From positions 27,349 through 91,348 of the forward strand of contig NZ_JALKBY010000013.1 in assembly GCF_023223645.1 (NCBI RefSeq): a stretch of DNA of 64,000 nucleotides, given 5' to 3'. The notes below the pieces were generated by a model. The model was not told the DNA's origin and did no database searches. It worked only from the letters and a program-made list of their open reading frames with translations. Shown here piece by piece: positions 23,804-34,377 of this stretch (its first letter is position 1; each line of letters opens with the position of its first letter). The position numbers were made by a program, and so were the translations under genes. This DNA comes from Natroniella sulfidigena. Its GTDB lineage: Bacteria; Bacillota; Halanaerobiia; Halobacteroidales; Halobacteroidaceae.

Positions 23804-26800
23804 CTAGATTATCTCCTGCAACCTTTCACCTTGCTCACCATTGACAAAATAAAGATATCCATTTACTTCTTCCTGCCCACTTATCTTCTTAACTGCTTGT
23901 TGATAGATCTTGATTTGCTCTCTATATTTCTCTACTAACTCTACTATATCTTCTGGCTTATTAATTCGGTTCGTCTTCCAATCAACTACCGCTAATCTTC
24001 CATCATCCTCTTTGAAAATAAAATCAATTATTCCTCTGATCTTATTCTCTTCAGTTTCTAGATAAAAAGGAACCTCTCCTTGATATTTAGCTTTGATTAG
24101 TCGTTCAAACTGCTTACAACTTCTAAGTTTAGAAATCATATCTACTACTTCATCCTTCAGGCCTTTATACTGCTTATGCTCAGGATATAAGTTGAAAAGA
24201 TAATCGAAATCTACTTCTAAACCCTTAGAGAGCAATTCAATTCCTTTATGGACTATACTACCTTTCAACCCTCCATAATCATCATTTAATAATGAAATAT
24301 TAAGCTGCTGCTCACCTTCAACTTCCTGCTTATCCTTCATTAATTGGGAGGGAGTTACTATCTTCTTGCCATAATTAAAATCAGCTGTCAGATCTATTAT
24401 GTTATCTTGAACAAAGCTTTCAGACTCCTCTTGAATAGTTATTGAATCATCGCTCCCTTTACTAATAGCTATTACTAACTTTCTGCCTTCTAATTCAACC
24501 TTAATTTGATCGCTCTCTTTCTTTCTTGCTAGAAACTCTGCTAAATCATAATTTAACCCCTCATCTAGTAACCATTTAAAGCTATTATGTAACTTAGGCT
24601 TCTTTTCATCTACTACTCCAGACAAAAATAACATCTCTTCTGCTCTGGTAACTGCTACATAAAAGACCCTCTTCTCTTCCATCAGCTCTCTCTTTTTAAG
24701 CTCTTGTTTTAGAATACCATAGGTGAAATTCTCTTCCTTCTTTAACTGCTCATTATAATATCTTAAGCCCAGATAGTTTTTATTCTCTATCTCATCACAG
24801 ATAATAGTCGAAGTATTACTTCTCAGTCTACTATTCATATTAGCTAAAAAGACTACAGGAAACTCCTTACCTTTAGAGGCATGGATGGTCATTAATCTCA
24901 CCTTACCTTGCTCCCCACTTTCTGCTACTTCTGCTGTTTCTTCTTGTTCTTGATTATTAATTAGCAATTCTAATTCCTTAACAAATTTATATAGATCTCC
25001 TTCATTATGGTAGCTAAATTCAGCAGCCTCCTTTAATAGCTTTTCTAAATTAGCCAACCGTTGCCCTGATAAATAACTCCTATATGCTCCACAATCGATC
25101 AAGATAGTATCGATCAAACGATCAATACTAACTCTATTCCTTAACTCTAACCAGCGATTAAACCTTTCTTTACTCTGCTGATCAATCTTAAATACCCGCT
25201 CTAATAAGCTCTCATCAGTAAACCTATAATTTTTACTATCAACCATCAGACTAAATAATTGATCATCACTTAAAGCAAATAATGGGCTTCTCATTAAACC
25301 AAAGGTAGTTAAATCATCTTGGGGAAAGATAAGACTCTTTAACGCTAAATAGATATCATAAATCTCCTGTCGTTGATAAAATCCTACTCCGCTTACCGTT
25401 TGATAAGGAATATTATACGCTTCTAAAGCCTCTTCATACGCCTTCAACCTAGTTCTACTTCTGATCAAGATAGCTATATCTCCATAATCAACAGCAACCT
25501 TACCTCCATCTTTAGCTATCTTCTTCTGAGAATTATTTACTAACCACTTGATCTTGCTAGCAATAGTCTCCCCTTCAGCCTCTGCACTACTATAATCTTG
25601 ATCACTATCAGGCTTAGCAGTAGCTAATATTTCTAGATGTGAATCTAATTGCTCCCTCACCTCTTCAGAAAATCTAACTCCACGTCCATAGTCAAGAGAT
25701 TGATAAGCTACATCATACTCATTCTCTTCAACCATTATCTTGGCAAAGACTAGATTAACAAAGTCGATAATCCCTTGGTTAGAACGAAAATTATCCTTGA
25801 GCTTAATCACCTGATCCTCTTTCTTAGTAGGAGAAATCTCTTCTAAGACCTGATTAAAGATCCTAATATCTGCCCTTCTAAAACCATAAATTGACTGCTT
25901 GGGATCTCCTACTAAAAATAACTTATTTGGGGCCAACTCTTGATAGGAACGATCAACAGTTACTAACGGGCCAACAATCTGCCACTGAAGCGGATTGGTA
26001 TCTTGAAACTCATCAACCATAATAAAGCTAAACTCAGCCCTTAACTGTTGGACTAAATCATAATCCTGCTTGAATAACTCTACAGTCTGTTGCTCTAAAT
26101 CTAAGTAATCTAAATATCCCTTACTCTCTTTTAAGTGCTGATACTCCTCTTTGATTAATTGATAGATTCTTAATATTGATCCTAATATTTCAGGCTCTAG
26201 CAAAGCATCATCCTGCTCAGTAACTATAATTGGAGTACCATTCTTGTGAGGCATTAACTCTAGGATAGCACTCCTTAATCTCTTATGTAGCTTATTAACA
26301 GCTAGTTTGCTTTGATTGCCACCTTCCCAATCCCCTGCTGTCATTGCTCTGTAGATACTAAGCTCTTTATCTTTATCAAAGTTATAAAAACAGCGAATCA
26401 GCTCAAAATGTAACTCTAACAACTCCAGCTTGGTATTATTCTTTTGATCTTTAGAATACTCACTCAGCTTACTAGCTAAATTCTCATATAACTTAATTAT
26501 CTTTTTAACTACAATAACACCTTCAGACTCATTCTGAGGTTGATACTGATCTAAAGCTTGAATCATTCCTTGGATCTCTTCATCTGCTAGATAGTCCTTA
26601 ATTACTCTCAAGTTGATATCATAAACTAGCTCTCCTAAATCACCATTGATCTGATTTGAATCCCTACTAACTAATAGCTCATCTAATCTACCTCTGATAG
26701 TCAACATACTCTTAAAGAGATCAACTGACTTCCTCTTACCATAACTGAAAGTTAGTTGCCATAAATCCTGATAAACCTCTTGCTCAGATGACCCCCTAAT

Positions 26801-27292
26801 CCGATCTATAACATTAATGATTGCCTCATCCTTTAACCGTTCCTCTTCAATCCCTTCTAAAACTCTAAAGTCAGCTCTGACCCCTGCCTTAAAGAAGTAT
26901 TTACGTAAGATCTCACTACACAAAGAATGGATTGTAGAGATTCTTCCCTGATTTAAATTATCCAAAATATAAAAGATCCACTCCGACTCCTTTGAACTTA
27001 GCTGATCGCTATTTTGACTGAGATACTGCTCAAATCTCTCTCTAATTCTATCTTTCATCTCTCCAGCTGCTTTTTTAGTAAAGGTAATCGCTATAATCTT
27101 ATTTAAAGCATCCTGCTGATACATCAAACCACCTTCTGCAACTGGACGCAATAATATCTCTAAATAACGCTCCGTTAAGACTCTAGTCTTACCACTTCCT
27201 GCTCCCGCATTAATCGCTAAATTCTTATCTAAAGTAATTACTGCCTGCGCCTGTTCAGCAGTAAACTCAATCCCTCTAATCTGTTGGCCCAT
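23804..27292 (-). CDS. addA: AddA helicase-nuclease
   Basis: 1162 residues, close to the usual ~1200. UvrD-type helicase motifs are in order: Walker A INAGAGSGKT (residues ~32-41), motif II MVDEFQDTN, motif III LVGDPKQSIYGFRRAD, motif V MTIHASKGKEFPVVFL and motif VI YVAVTRAEEML. The C-terminal RecB-like nuclease has AVVDWKTN. With AddB it resects double-strand breaks for recombination. ATG directly follows the addB stop (TAAATG), with its AAGGAGG site inside addB, so the two are translationally coupled. Confidence 0.96.
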   Translation of the reverse strand: MGQQIRGIEFTAEQAQAVITLDKNLAINAGAGSGKTRVLTERYLEILLRPVAEGGLMYQQDALNKIIAITFTKKAAGEMKDRIRERFEQYLSQNSDQLSSKESEWIFYILDNLNQGRISTIHSLCSEILRKYFFKAGVRADFRVLEGIEEERLKDEAIINVIDRIRGSSEQEVYQDLWQLTFSYGKRKSVDLFKSMLTIRGRLDELLVSRDSNQINGDLGELVYDINLRVIKDYLADEEIQGMIQALDQYQPQNESEGVIVVKKIIKLYENLASKLSEYSKDQKNNTKLELLELHFELIRCFYNFDKDKELSIYRAMTAGDWEGGNQSKLAVNKLHKRLRSAILELMPHKNGTPIIVTEQDDALLEPEILGSILRIYQLIKEEYQHLKESKGYLDYLDLEQQTVELFKQDYDLVQQLRAEFSFIMVDEFQDTNPLQWQIVGPLVTVDRSYQELAPNKLFLVGDPKQSIYGFRRADIRIFNQVLEEISPTKKEDQVIKLKDNFRSNQGIIDFVNLVFAKIMVEENEYDVAYQSLDYGRGVRFSEEVREQLDSHLEILATAKPDSDQDYSSAEAEGETIASKIKWLVNNSQKKIAKDGGKVAVDYGDIAILIRSRTRLKAYEEALEAYNIPYQTVSGVGFYQRQEIYDIYLALKSLIFPQDDLTTFGLMRSPLFALSDDQLFSLMVDSKNYRFTDESLLERVFKIDQQSKERFNRWLELRNRVSIDRLIDTILIDCGAYRSYLSGQRLANLEKLLKEAAEFSYHNEGDLYKFVKELELLINNQEQEETAEVAESGEQGKVRLMTIHASKGKEFPVVFLANMNSRLRSNTSTIICDEIENKNYLGLRYYNEQLKKEENFTYGILKQELKKRELMEEKRVFYVAVTRAEEMLFLSGVVDEKKPKLHNSFKWLLDEGLNYDLAEFLARKKESDQIKVELEGRKLVIAISKGSDDSITIQEESESFVQDNIIDLTADFNYGKKIVTPSQLMKDKQEVEGEQQLNISLLNDDYGGLKGSIVHKGIELLSKGLEVDFDYLFNLYPEHKQYKGLKDEVVDMISKLRSCKQFERLIKAKYQGEVPFYLETEENKIRGIIDFIFKEDDGRLAVVDWKTNRINKPEDIVELVEKYREQIKIYQQAVKKISGQEEVNGYLYFVNGEQGERLQEII

Positions 27293-30124
27293 TTATAACT
27301 CCTCCTTTCTACAAAAGAGTTGACTTTGACAATAACTACATCCACTCTGCTCTTCTTCTAGTGAGTACTTACCCTGCTTGATCCCTTGAATACAAGATTT
27401 AATCAACTCCTTAGTCTCTTCTAATCTTGCTCTAAACTCTTCAGTCCTTTGATCCTGATTAGTTTTCTGGATTACCCCACTATTAATTATCTTCTTACAG
27501 CCGATCCTATCATCTGGTCTCAATCCATAATAGCTACCAAAGGCAACATCAGCCCCAAACTCTTTTTCCACCGCCATAATATAAAGTGGAATTTGAATCG
27601 GATTAGTAGTTAAATTTTTATTAGTAACCTTACCACTCTTATAATCAATCACACCATAGACATCCTGCTTCTGATTATAATCTATCCGATCAACCCTTCC
27701 TGAAAACTTATACCCTTCAATCACTTCTAGAGATTTAAACTCCCACTCTGCCTCTGCAAAACTAAAATCATCGATCTTAGTCCTACCTAGTTTAGCCTCC
27801 TTCTCTGCAGCTAAGAATTCTTCAAAGATTGGCCCTAGTTGCTTATCTTGTAAATAACGATGCCCTTCTGCTTGCCAATAGAAATTTTTCTCAAACAATG
27901 GATAATTAGAGAGTACTTGCTCGACTACATTAAGTAATTTTTCTTCAGCAAATTGATAATTGTCATCATTAACCCTATCTCCAAACTGACCATGAAATTC
28001 CTCTACAATCTGATGTAATATTCTCCCGCGTTCTACATTATGTACTTCTTCATTATATTCAACAGTTCCTAATTCAAAAATATGATCAACAAGAAAGGCA
28101 AACGGACAACTATTATATTTTTCCAACATATGAGCAGAATAATTGTAATCAGCATTGAATTTATTCTCCAACCACCTTAAATTATCTTCATCTTCAAGTA
28201 ATCCCTGACAGCTACTGACCTCTTTACTAGCCCCTCTAACCTTTTGCGCCTCCTTAGTAGAATAAATAACTTTATTACCTTCAGCTATCTTACCCAAAAT
28301 CTGCTCCTGATCTACTACTCTAAACAACTCCTGTAAATATGATGTAAGTAACGGTTGATCCTCATCTATAGCAGATGAATAAGTAACTATAACCTCTTTA
28401 TTAGCTGCCAAAATATTATTAAAGAGAGTATATCTATCCTTGACCTGCTTGTCCTCTAGATCAACCCCCAACAATTCTAAATAACCCTTTAATGGCTCTT
28501 TGCTTACAGCAGGATATTGACTCTGGCTCATACCTAACAAGAAGATGTAGTCAAAATCTCCTGCCCTCAACTCTAAATTTCCTGTAACTTTAATCCCTCG
28601 CTGATTAGCAGGCTTATATTTACCTTCTAACATAGCTTCCTGCAATAAATCTATCCACTGGCTAATGGCTCTTTTCTCAGTTCCAAAAACCTTATTTAAG
28701 CCCTCAATTATCCCCTGGATACCTTGCCAAGCTGCTAATAAATCATCATTATTAGCTAAATCTACTTTTAACCCAAATTTCAACTCGATTAATAACTCAC
28801 TCAACTTTCCCACAAATTTTCTAAACTGAACCTTTTCTTTTAGATCCCACTCTAAGACCTCTCTAAACAATCTCAAGACTTGATTAACCTCTTCTAACTC
28901 ATCTACTTGAACCTCTTCTTCTAGATTATTAATTAACTTCCAACCTTCAACCTCAAATCTTAAACTCTTAAGTACCAGCTCTAAATCATCGGTGATCTTT
29001 CTTCCTAAGCCAAAATTAATTAAGTCATTATCTACTACAGCCAGTAACTGTTGATGATCAAAATTACCATCCAATACCTCCAATAATGCAAAGGCTGCCT
29101 TAGCAACTGGTGAAGCCAATAAAGGAAGAGAGATCCTGTTATCATAAACTAAATTATAATCAGCAAAAACACGATCTAAATCAGGTAAATAGTCCTCAGG
29201 ACGAGAGAAGGCTAGTCCAATTCTATCAAGAGCTATACCTGTCTGGGCCAACTCCCTGATCTTTTTAGCCACAAAGTTTAGCTCATCCATCCTACTTTTA
29301 GCCTCTACTATCTGCAATTTATGCTCCAGATACTGCTCCCAGTTATACTTTTCTGCTTTAATCTGATTAGAAAAGAGATCCTGAATCAATCGATTATCTT
29401 GACTGGTTTTATCAACTAAAACAAAGCCTTCTGCTTCTAATCTAGCCACTACACTATCTAAATTACTAAATAACTTTTTCTTCTGCTGATGATAATCGAT
29501 CAAGATCACAAAATCTTCCACATACTCTGCTAACTTCAAAATCAACTCTAACTCTACCCCTCTAATCACATAGAATCTAGCCAAAAATATCCTCTTTAGC
29601 TCAGGATAAAGATAAGTAAAATCTTCTGCTGATAATTTATCTAAGAGCACTTGATAAGCTTGCCATTTACTAATAAATCCTGACCCCTTTAATTTAGCCT
29701 GAAACTGCTGATAAATCTCTACTAACTCTCTTAATACCGAATCAACACCTTCATACTTAGATAGATCTATCATTTCTGCATCAATATTATTGATAAATTC
29801 CAATAAATATTTCACAGAATTATGATCAAAGTAATCATAATCTTGACTCTTCAATACTTCCTCTAATATATACTTTAGTTCATTATCAGTTAATATCTGA
29901 GACTGACCATCTACTTTGAAATACAACTCTCTAAATAAATGATCTAGAGAGATTATATTATTTAATTCTATTGCTTGTTCTTTACTATTTCTTAAAAGCT
30001 TCTCTCTCATAGTATTTTGCATTTCAAAGTAAGGGACTACATATAATAAATCTTCTTCTTTCAAATAGTAATCTAATCCTCTATTCTGCAATGGATTAGT
30101 CTCGCTATAGATTAACCTCTTCAT
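27293..30124 (-). CDS. addB: AddB nuclease subunit
   Basis: 943 residues from the ATG at 30124, 8 bases after AGGGTGG; the ATG at 30142 has no ribosome site. The C-terminal nuclease domain has GVIDYKSGK, and the iron-staple cysteines are present (YNSCPFAF upstream; CSYCQSQLFC at the end). The N-terminus (MKRLIYSETNPLQNRG) lacks the Walker A sequence GxxGxGKT seen at the start of Bacillus-type AddB, so ATP binding by this subunit is doubtful. Length is below the usual ~1150. Operon with addA. Confidence 0.92.
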   Translation of the reverse strand: MKRLIYSETNPLQNRGLDYYLKEEDLLYVVPYFEMQNTMREKLLRNSKEQAIELNNIISLDHLFRELYFKVDGQSQILTDNELKYILEEVLKSQDYDYFDHNSVKYLLEFINNIDAEMIDLSKYEGVDSVLRELVEIYQQFQAKLKGSGFISKWQAYQVLLDKLSAEDFTYLYPELKRIFLARFYVIRGVELELILKLAEYVEDFVILIDYHQQKKKLFSNLDSVVARLEAEGFVLVDKTSQDNRLIQDLFSNQIKAEKYNWEQYLEHKLQIVEAKSRMDELNFVAKKIRELAQTGIALDRIGLAFSRPEDYLPDLDRVFADYNLVYDNRISLPLLASPVAKAAFALLEVLDGNFDHQQLLAVVDNDLINFGLGRKITDDLELVLKSLRFEVEGWKLINNLEEEVQVDELEEVNQVLRLFREVLEWDLKEKVQFRKFVGKLSELLIELKFGLKVDLANNDDLLAAWQGIQGIIEGLNKVFGTEKRAISQWIDLLQEAMLEGKYKPANQRGIKVTGNLELRAGDFDYIFLLGMSQSQYPAVSKEPLKGYLELLGVDLEDKQVKDRYTLFNNILAANKEVIVTYSSAIDEDQPLLTSYLQELFRVVDQEQILGKIAEGNKVIYSTKEAQKVRGASKEVSSCQGLLEDEDNLRWLENKFNADYNYSAHMLEKYNSCPFAFLVDHIFELGTVEYNEEVHNVERGRILHQIVEEFHGQFGDRVNDDNYQFAEEKLLNVVEQVLSNYPLFEKNFYWQAEGHRYLQDKQLGPIFEEFLAAEKEAKLGRTKIDDFSFAEAEWEFKSLEVIEGYKFSGRVDRIDYNQKQDVYGVIDYKSGKVTNKNLTTNPIQIPLYIMAVEKEFGADVAFGSYYGLRPDDRIGCKKIINSGVIQKTNQDQRTEEFRARLEETKELIKSCIQGIKQGKYSLEEEQSGCSYCQSQLFCRKEEL

Positions 30125-30251
30125 TACACATACCACCCTCATTAGTAATTTATTGGCTTAAAACCAATATTATCTTACCATAGTATTCAAATTCTATACT
30201 TTCTTTAATTATCCTTGATAAGAGCAAGCGGGCCAACAGTTACATACAATT

Positions 30252-30283
30252 AAAAGGCCAGATCCGTTTAGAATCTGACCTTA
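30252..30283 (-). terminator. Terminator downstream of SPL-like radical SAM gene
   Basis: AAGGCCAGAT... pairs with ATCTGACCTT, related in sequence to hairpins at 31864 and 37291. It sits between the radical SAM gene and addB on the minus strand. Confidence 0.7.
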
Positions 30284-30297
30284 AATCCTATTTATAC

Positions 30298-30357
30298 TTA
30301 ATTTAACTCTTTCTTTATCTTATCAACAATTTTTATATCGGCTGGTACATTAACCAT
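30298..30357 (-). CDS. Possible 19-residue peptide after the radical SAM gene
   Basis: A short frame MVNVPADIKIVDKIKKELN starts 4 bases after the radical SAM stop. AAAGGATG, spanning that stop, serves as a ribosome site at normal spacing, and a terminator follows the stop. It is amphipathic and could be a real coupled micro-gene or the stump of a longer lost gene. No family recognised. Confidence 0.3.
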   Translation of the reverse strand: MVNVPADIKIVDKIKKELN

Positions 30358-30361
30358 ACTA

Positions 30362-31750
30362 TCATCCTTTATCATTTAATATGCTATCAAATGTATTTTT
30401 AAAATCCGAAACTACCTCTTTTTCTTTTATAAAATTCTTATGCTTCCCTTTCAAACCACAATACATTTTTTTACCATAGTCCATTTCTCGATTACAAATA
30501 TAATCTTCTAAGCTATCTAATTCTATCTCTTCATTGTGATGGCATATTATAAAATTCAAATCATTCTCATTACAAAGATTTCTCAATTTTTTATATTGTT
30601 CTTCTAATTCTTCTTTTTTTATATAAAAATCTTTACCTTCTTTTTTCATTTCATCTCTTATATCAAATTTTTTTGGAAAACGATTATGCTCATCTTCTTC
30701 TAAGGCATCATTTATAAATTTAACAGTACCTTTATATTCATCTTCATCCTTATCATAAAAATTAGCTCTTAACCCATCCACAATTATTATTTTAGTTCCT
30801 CTCTTTTTTATCTCTGTAATTAAGTTTTTCATAGCCATTTCAAATACTTCTTTCAATATTTCTTTTAGTTTACCTTTTTCAACCTCTTCATATAAATTTT
30901 CATTTACATTCTTATATATTTTCATAGGATATAAAGGACTAATTCTCACTGCAGTCGTAATTCCTTTATCATTTAATTTACCTAATGCTTCCAATCTCTC
31001 ATCAGGACTAGGAGCTCCAGGCTCAAGACAGTTAGCTAATTCTTCATCCAAAGTAGTAATTGTCATTTGAACATAGTAATTTTTTCTTTTTTCTTTGAGT
31101 TTATCTAAATACATATCTTCTGCAATCAAACTGCTTTTAGTAACAATTTTAGCTGGATAATCATAATCATTTAGCACTCCTAATAATTCACATGTGCTTT
31201 TTCTTGTTTTCTCAATTTCTTGAAACGGATCAGTTACTCCACCTATTCTTAAAGGAAGTTTCTGTGAAATTAGATATTTAGGTTCTTCTTTGATAATTTT
31301 AGCACTATCATTACAATCGATTAATTTAAGTTGTTTTTCTTCATTATTTTCATTTTCTATCTCCTCAAATATATTTTTTAGATATTTTACTGAATACACA
31401 GTTTGAGCATTTTTCCTTCCATAATTATTAAGTCCATTTTCATTTCCTCTCTCAATATATATATCTTTTTGAAAACAATAAGCACAATTATGATAACATC
31501 CATTTCCATATGGATCAAAATGCAGTGGATAATAACACTTTTGTTCTCTTCTTAATTTCAAGTTATATCCAGAACCTTTTTCTTCTTTCAAAATAGCTTC
31601 TAAATTCTCCATCATGTAAGATAACTTTTTAGAAATGTATTTTTCTTTTAACTCATTCGAAAGATCATTTTCTAAAGCTATTTTTTTAAGTTTTTCTATC
31701 ATTTTCTTTAAAAGCTTTTCGTTTTTCTTGAAATAATTATCTTTTTCCAT
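30362..31750 (-). CDS. SPL-like radical SAM protein (spore photoproduct lyase/Rv2578c family)
   Basis: 462 residues from the ATG at 31750 after AGGAGGTATAAG. The radical SAM motif is CX3CX2C (Cys85, Cys89, Cys92; GCYHNCAYCF), preceded by YYPLHFDPYGN, a layout typical of the SplB-like family. GGVTDPFQEIE is the family's conserved mid-domain block. It lacks the short SplB architecture and has a ~90-residue C-terminal addition. Family members repair or modify nucleic acids; the substrate is unknown. It lies directly downstream of a McrBC-like pair but behind their terminator. Confidence 0.8.
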   Translation of the reverse strand: MEKDNYFKKNEKLLKKMIEKLKKIALENDLSNELKEKYISKKLSYMMENLEAILKEEKGSGYNLKLRREQKCYYPLHFDPYGNGCYHNCAYCFQKDIYIERGNENGLNNYGRKNAQTVYSVKYLKNIFEEIENENNEEKQLKLIDCNDSAKIIKEEPKYLISQKLPLRIGGVTDPFQEIEKTRKSTCELLGVLNDYDYPAKIVTKSSLIAEDMYLDKLKEKRKNYYVQMTITTLDEELANCLEPGAPSPDERLEALGKLNDKGITTAVRISPLYPMKIYKNVNENLYEEVEKGKLKEILKEVFEMAMKNLITEIKKRGTKIIIVDGLRANFYDKDEDEYKGTVKFINDALEEDEHNRFPKKFDIRDEMKKEGKDFYIKKEELEEQYKKLRNLCNENDLNFIICHHNEEIELDSLEDYICNREMDYGKKMYCGLKGKHKNFIKEKEVVSDFKNTFDSILNDKG

Positions 31751-31863
31751 CTTATACCTCCTGATGAATGATATTACTTTCATAAGTGATTATATTAACT
31801 GATCTAGTTAACTATTCGTATATTCAAAAATTAACACTATTAAAAATATCATATAACAAAAAA

Positions 31864-31887
31864 AGCCAGCTTCGTTAGAAACTGACT
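31864..31887 (-). terminator. Terminator of the McrBC-like operon
   Basis: A 10-bp stem (one arm AGCCAGCTTC, with G-T pairs) around GTTA, followed on the minus strand by a T run. Very similar to the hairpin at 22588. Confidence 0.8.
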
Positions 31888-31953
31888 TTAAACAAAATTA
31901 CTATTCTTTTTAAAATAATTTCGTAATAATATATTTGCTTTCTTCTGATTCTT

Positions 31954-34377
31954 TTAAATCATATTATCAATTGCTAAACTACTCTCAATTTTATCTCTAT
32001 TAATTTCAACTATTTTGCCATTTATTCTTGCTTTTTTATCTGCCAATAGTTCAATCTTATTCTCAGCTAACATATAGTAATCTTGATATCTTTTTAACTT
32101 CTGACCACTCTCTTTAGCTAACCTTTTCAATATCTTATATAACCTAACCTCCTGCCTACTCTCTATCTTCAACTCATGAATAGTAGTAGCATTCTCTAGC
32201 AAATATAAGGTCGTATAATTTATAAGAACTACACCATATTCTACAGGTTCTATCTTTCTTTCTAACTCTTGAATCTCCTCAAGTTCAATCCTTAGATATA
32301 CCTTACCTCTCTTACTAGAATTAGCCGGTAAGACTTCACACTCACCTCTTTTATACTCTCTAACCTTATCAACTTTTGCAAAATATTTTATTCCGCTATC
32401 ATCTCCAAAGGTACTTTCTGGTTGATAAAAGGCTACATATTCTACTCCACTACGAAGATTAGATAGTCTTTTTAATGGAAGATGAAAGAATTGATGATTT
32501 ATATAAACTTCTAAATGTTCTGGATCTTTTATATTAACAACCATTACATTCTGTAATTTAAACTTAGCATAATTATCTAAGTCATCATAAGCTTGATGGC
32601 GAATTATACTCTCTTGTGCTTCAATCTCTGTCTCATCTAATATTTCTTCTAAATGCTTACGAATCAAACTTGTACTACCAGGCAGCATTGGAAAACCACC
32701 TATATTAACCTTATCTATACTCTTGTAAAATTTATGGTTCATATACTCTTTTTCATTGCTGTAAGGAAACATTACATAAGCACCAAGGGTTTGATAATTA
32801 AAATGGTCATTCTCTTCTAAATCAGTTACAATAGCATCTCGATAACGATGCATTACATTAATATCTTCTTCCTTAGGGCCAATCCCCCCTTGAGGTGAAA
32901 TACTGATTCGATACTTGGCATCAAAGATATAAATCCGCCTTTTATCTTCATCTTCACTCTGCAGACAGAGTACATTATCTGGTATCTGAGTATTTGTAGG
33001 CAAGCTCCTATAAGCCTTATTATACCATAATTCAATCTCTCTTCCTGCTTGATTAACATACCTCATCACTGCCTCTTCATCTTGAACAAGTGACAAGTGT
33101 AACCCCCTATTATCAGCCCTAATAATTCCATATTCCGATATATTATAACCTAGCTGATTCAATATCTCATTTAATTTAATATAACACCAGACCTCATATA
33201 GACGCCAAATCTTTTTAGGGGTAATATTATAAAGATCCTGACTCAAACTTAATCCTTTCTTTAACATCAAATAATAATAATTGACCTCTTTATAACCTGG
33301 TGCCATCTGAAATACAAGGCTTGAGTTAATTCTTCCTTTTAGATTGCCTACCTGATCATAAAAACCATTAATCCTTCCTTTCAGTTCACCTTCTACCTTT
33401 GATAAAAATTCATAATAATCATTGTCTCGTCCATATTCCTCTATAATAATCCTTTTAATCTTTCTGATTCTCTTCAAAACCCTCTTCAACATATACTTAA
33501 TATAGCGATTTTCAAAAATATCATAAGTTATTCGCTTCTTCTTTTCTATAACTTTTTCTGGAAGATATCTTTCTCCATCAATCTCAATTCCTTCTTTCTC
33601 CTTTATCAACTTAGCAGGGTTGTGTCGCAAATAATCAACTGTCTTTCGAGAAATTCTCTTTGTCTGCTCTAGATTTCTAACCCTCTCTATATTTAACAAG
33701 CGATGTTTTGGTCTCTTTTCTACTTGATCTAATGCTTCTTTTAACCTATTATAGATAGTCTTTAAAATATAGTAGAACTCATTAGGTGTCTGATCTTCTG
33801 TATCTATCAGCCCTGATTTATGATAAGTCTTACCTAAGAATTTAAAAGCTAAAGCTGTAATCTCCTCATTTACCTCTTTCATAATCTCAGTATAATCCTT
33901 GCGATAATCCATCTTAGCAGGAAATACTTCAATCGTAAAGGTTAATACTTGATGACCATTTACTAAAATTGAAAAATCACTATAACCAACTTCCCCTCTA
34001 AATTTAAAACTCCCAACTAAATGACCTCCAAAATCATTAACCTCATTCTCAATTCTTTCATCTACATGATATAAATCAATCTTATTTTCATCTTTATCTT
34101 TATTCTCAATAAAGATCTGATAGTTCCCAGTATCAAAAAAGGCTGGATACATAAGTTGACTATTATTTGTCCCTAATTCTCCATTAGACTGAATCGTTTT
34201 AATTCTCCCTATAGAACAATTTTTTACTACTTCTACATTGAAATGAGCTGGAGTATTAAAATTATCGATAATCTCTTTAGTATAGCCTTTTACTTTCCCA
34301 CTAACACTTACAGTAAACAAATCTGTCTCTATTAATATTAATCTCTTTTCTTTAGACCCAGTATGATGTAAATCCAT
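31954..34377 (-). CDS. DUF2357 / PD-(D/E)XK nuclease, McrC-like partner
   Basis: 807 residues from the ATG at 34377, 7 bases after GAGAGGG inside the mcrB-like gene; an ATG two codons earlier is too close to that site. The N-terminal ~350 residues carry the DUF2357 pattern (PAKMDYRKDYTEIMKEVNEE; RRPKHRLLNIERVRNL-type block). The nuclease core is near residue 490 with the IYIFDAKYRI motif of the PD-(D/E)XK_7 type. A ~200-residue C-terminal part is unrecognised. In McrBC-type type IV restriction this subunit cuts DNA when driven by the AAA+ GTPase. The overlap with the next gene upstream indicates obligate co-expression. Confidence 0.87.
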   Translation of the reverse strand: MDLHHTGSKEKRLILIETDLFTVSVSGKVKGYTKEIIDNFNTPAHFNVEVVKNCSIGRIKTIQSNGELGTNNSQLMYPAFFDTGNYQIFIENKDKDENKIDLYHVDERIENEVNDFGGHLVGSFKFRGEVGYSDFSILVNGHQVLTFTIEVFPAKMDYRKDYTEIMKEVNEEITALAFKFLGKTYHKSGLIDTEDQTPNEFYYILKTIYNRLKEALDQVEKRPKHRLLNIERVRNLEQTKRISRKTVDYLRHNPAKLIKEKEGIEIDGERYLPEKVIEKKKRITYDIFENRYIKYMLKRVLKRIRKIKRIIIEEYGRDNDYYEFLSKVEGELKGRINGFYDQVGNLKGRINSSLVFQMAPGYKEVNYYYLMLKKGLSLSQDLYNITPKKIWRLYEVWCYIKLNEILNQLGYNISEYGIIRADNRGLHLSLVQDEEAVMRYVNQAGREIELWYNKAYRSLPTNTQIPDNVLCLQSEDEDKRRIYIFDAKYRISISPQGGIGPKEEDINVMHRYRDAIVTDLEENDHFNYQTLGAYVMFPYSNEKEYMNHKFYKSIDKVNIGGFPMLPGSTSLIRKHLEEILDETEIEAQESIIRHQAYDDLDNYAKFKLQNVMVVNIKDPEHLEVYINHQFFHLPLKRLSNLRSGVEYVAFYQPESTFGDDSGIKYFAKVDKVREYKRGECEVLPANSSKRGKVYLRIELEEIQELERKIEPVEYGVVLINYTTLYLLENATTIHELKIESRQEVRLYKILKRLAKESGQKLKRYQDYYMLAENKIELLADKKARINGKIVEINRDKIESSLAIDNMI

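Noticed and set aside
23804..30124. GGGCCAA as a Chi site for the adjacent AddAB
   Set aside because: By eye the word is equally common on both strands; Chi sites normally show strong strand bias. Kept only as an unexplained over-represented word.
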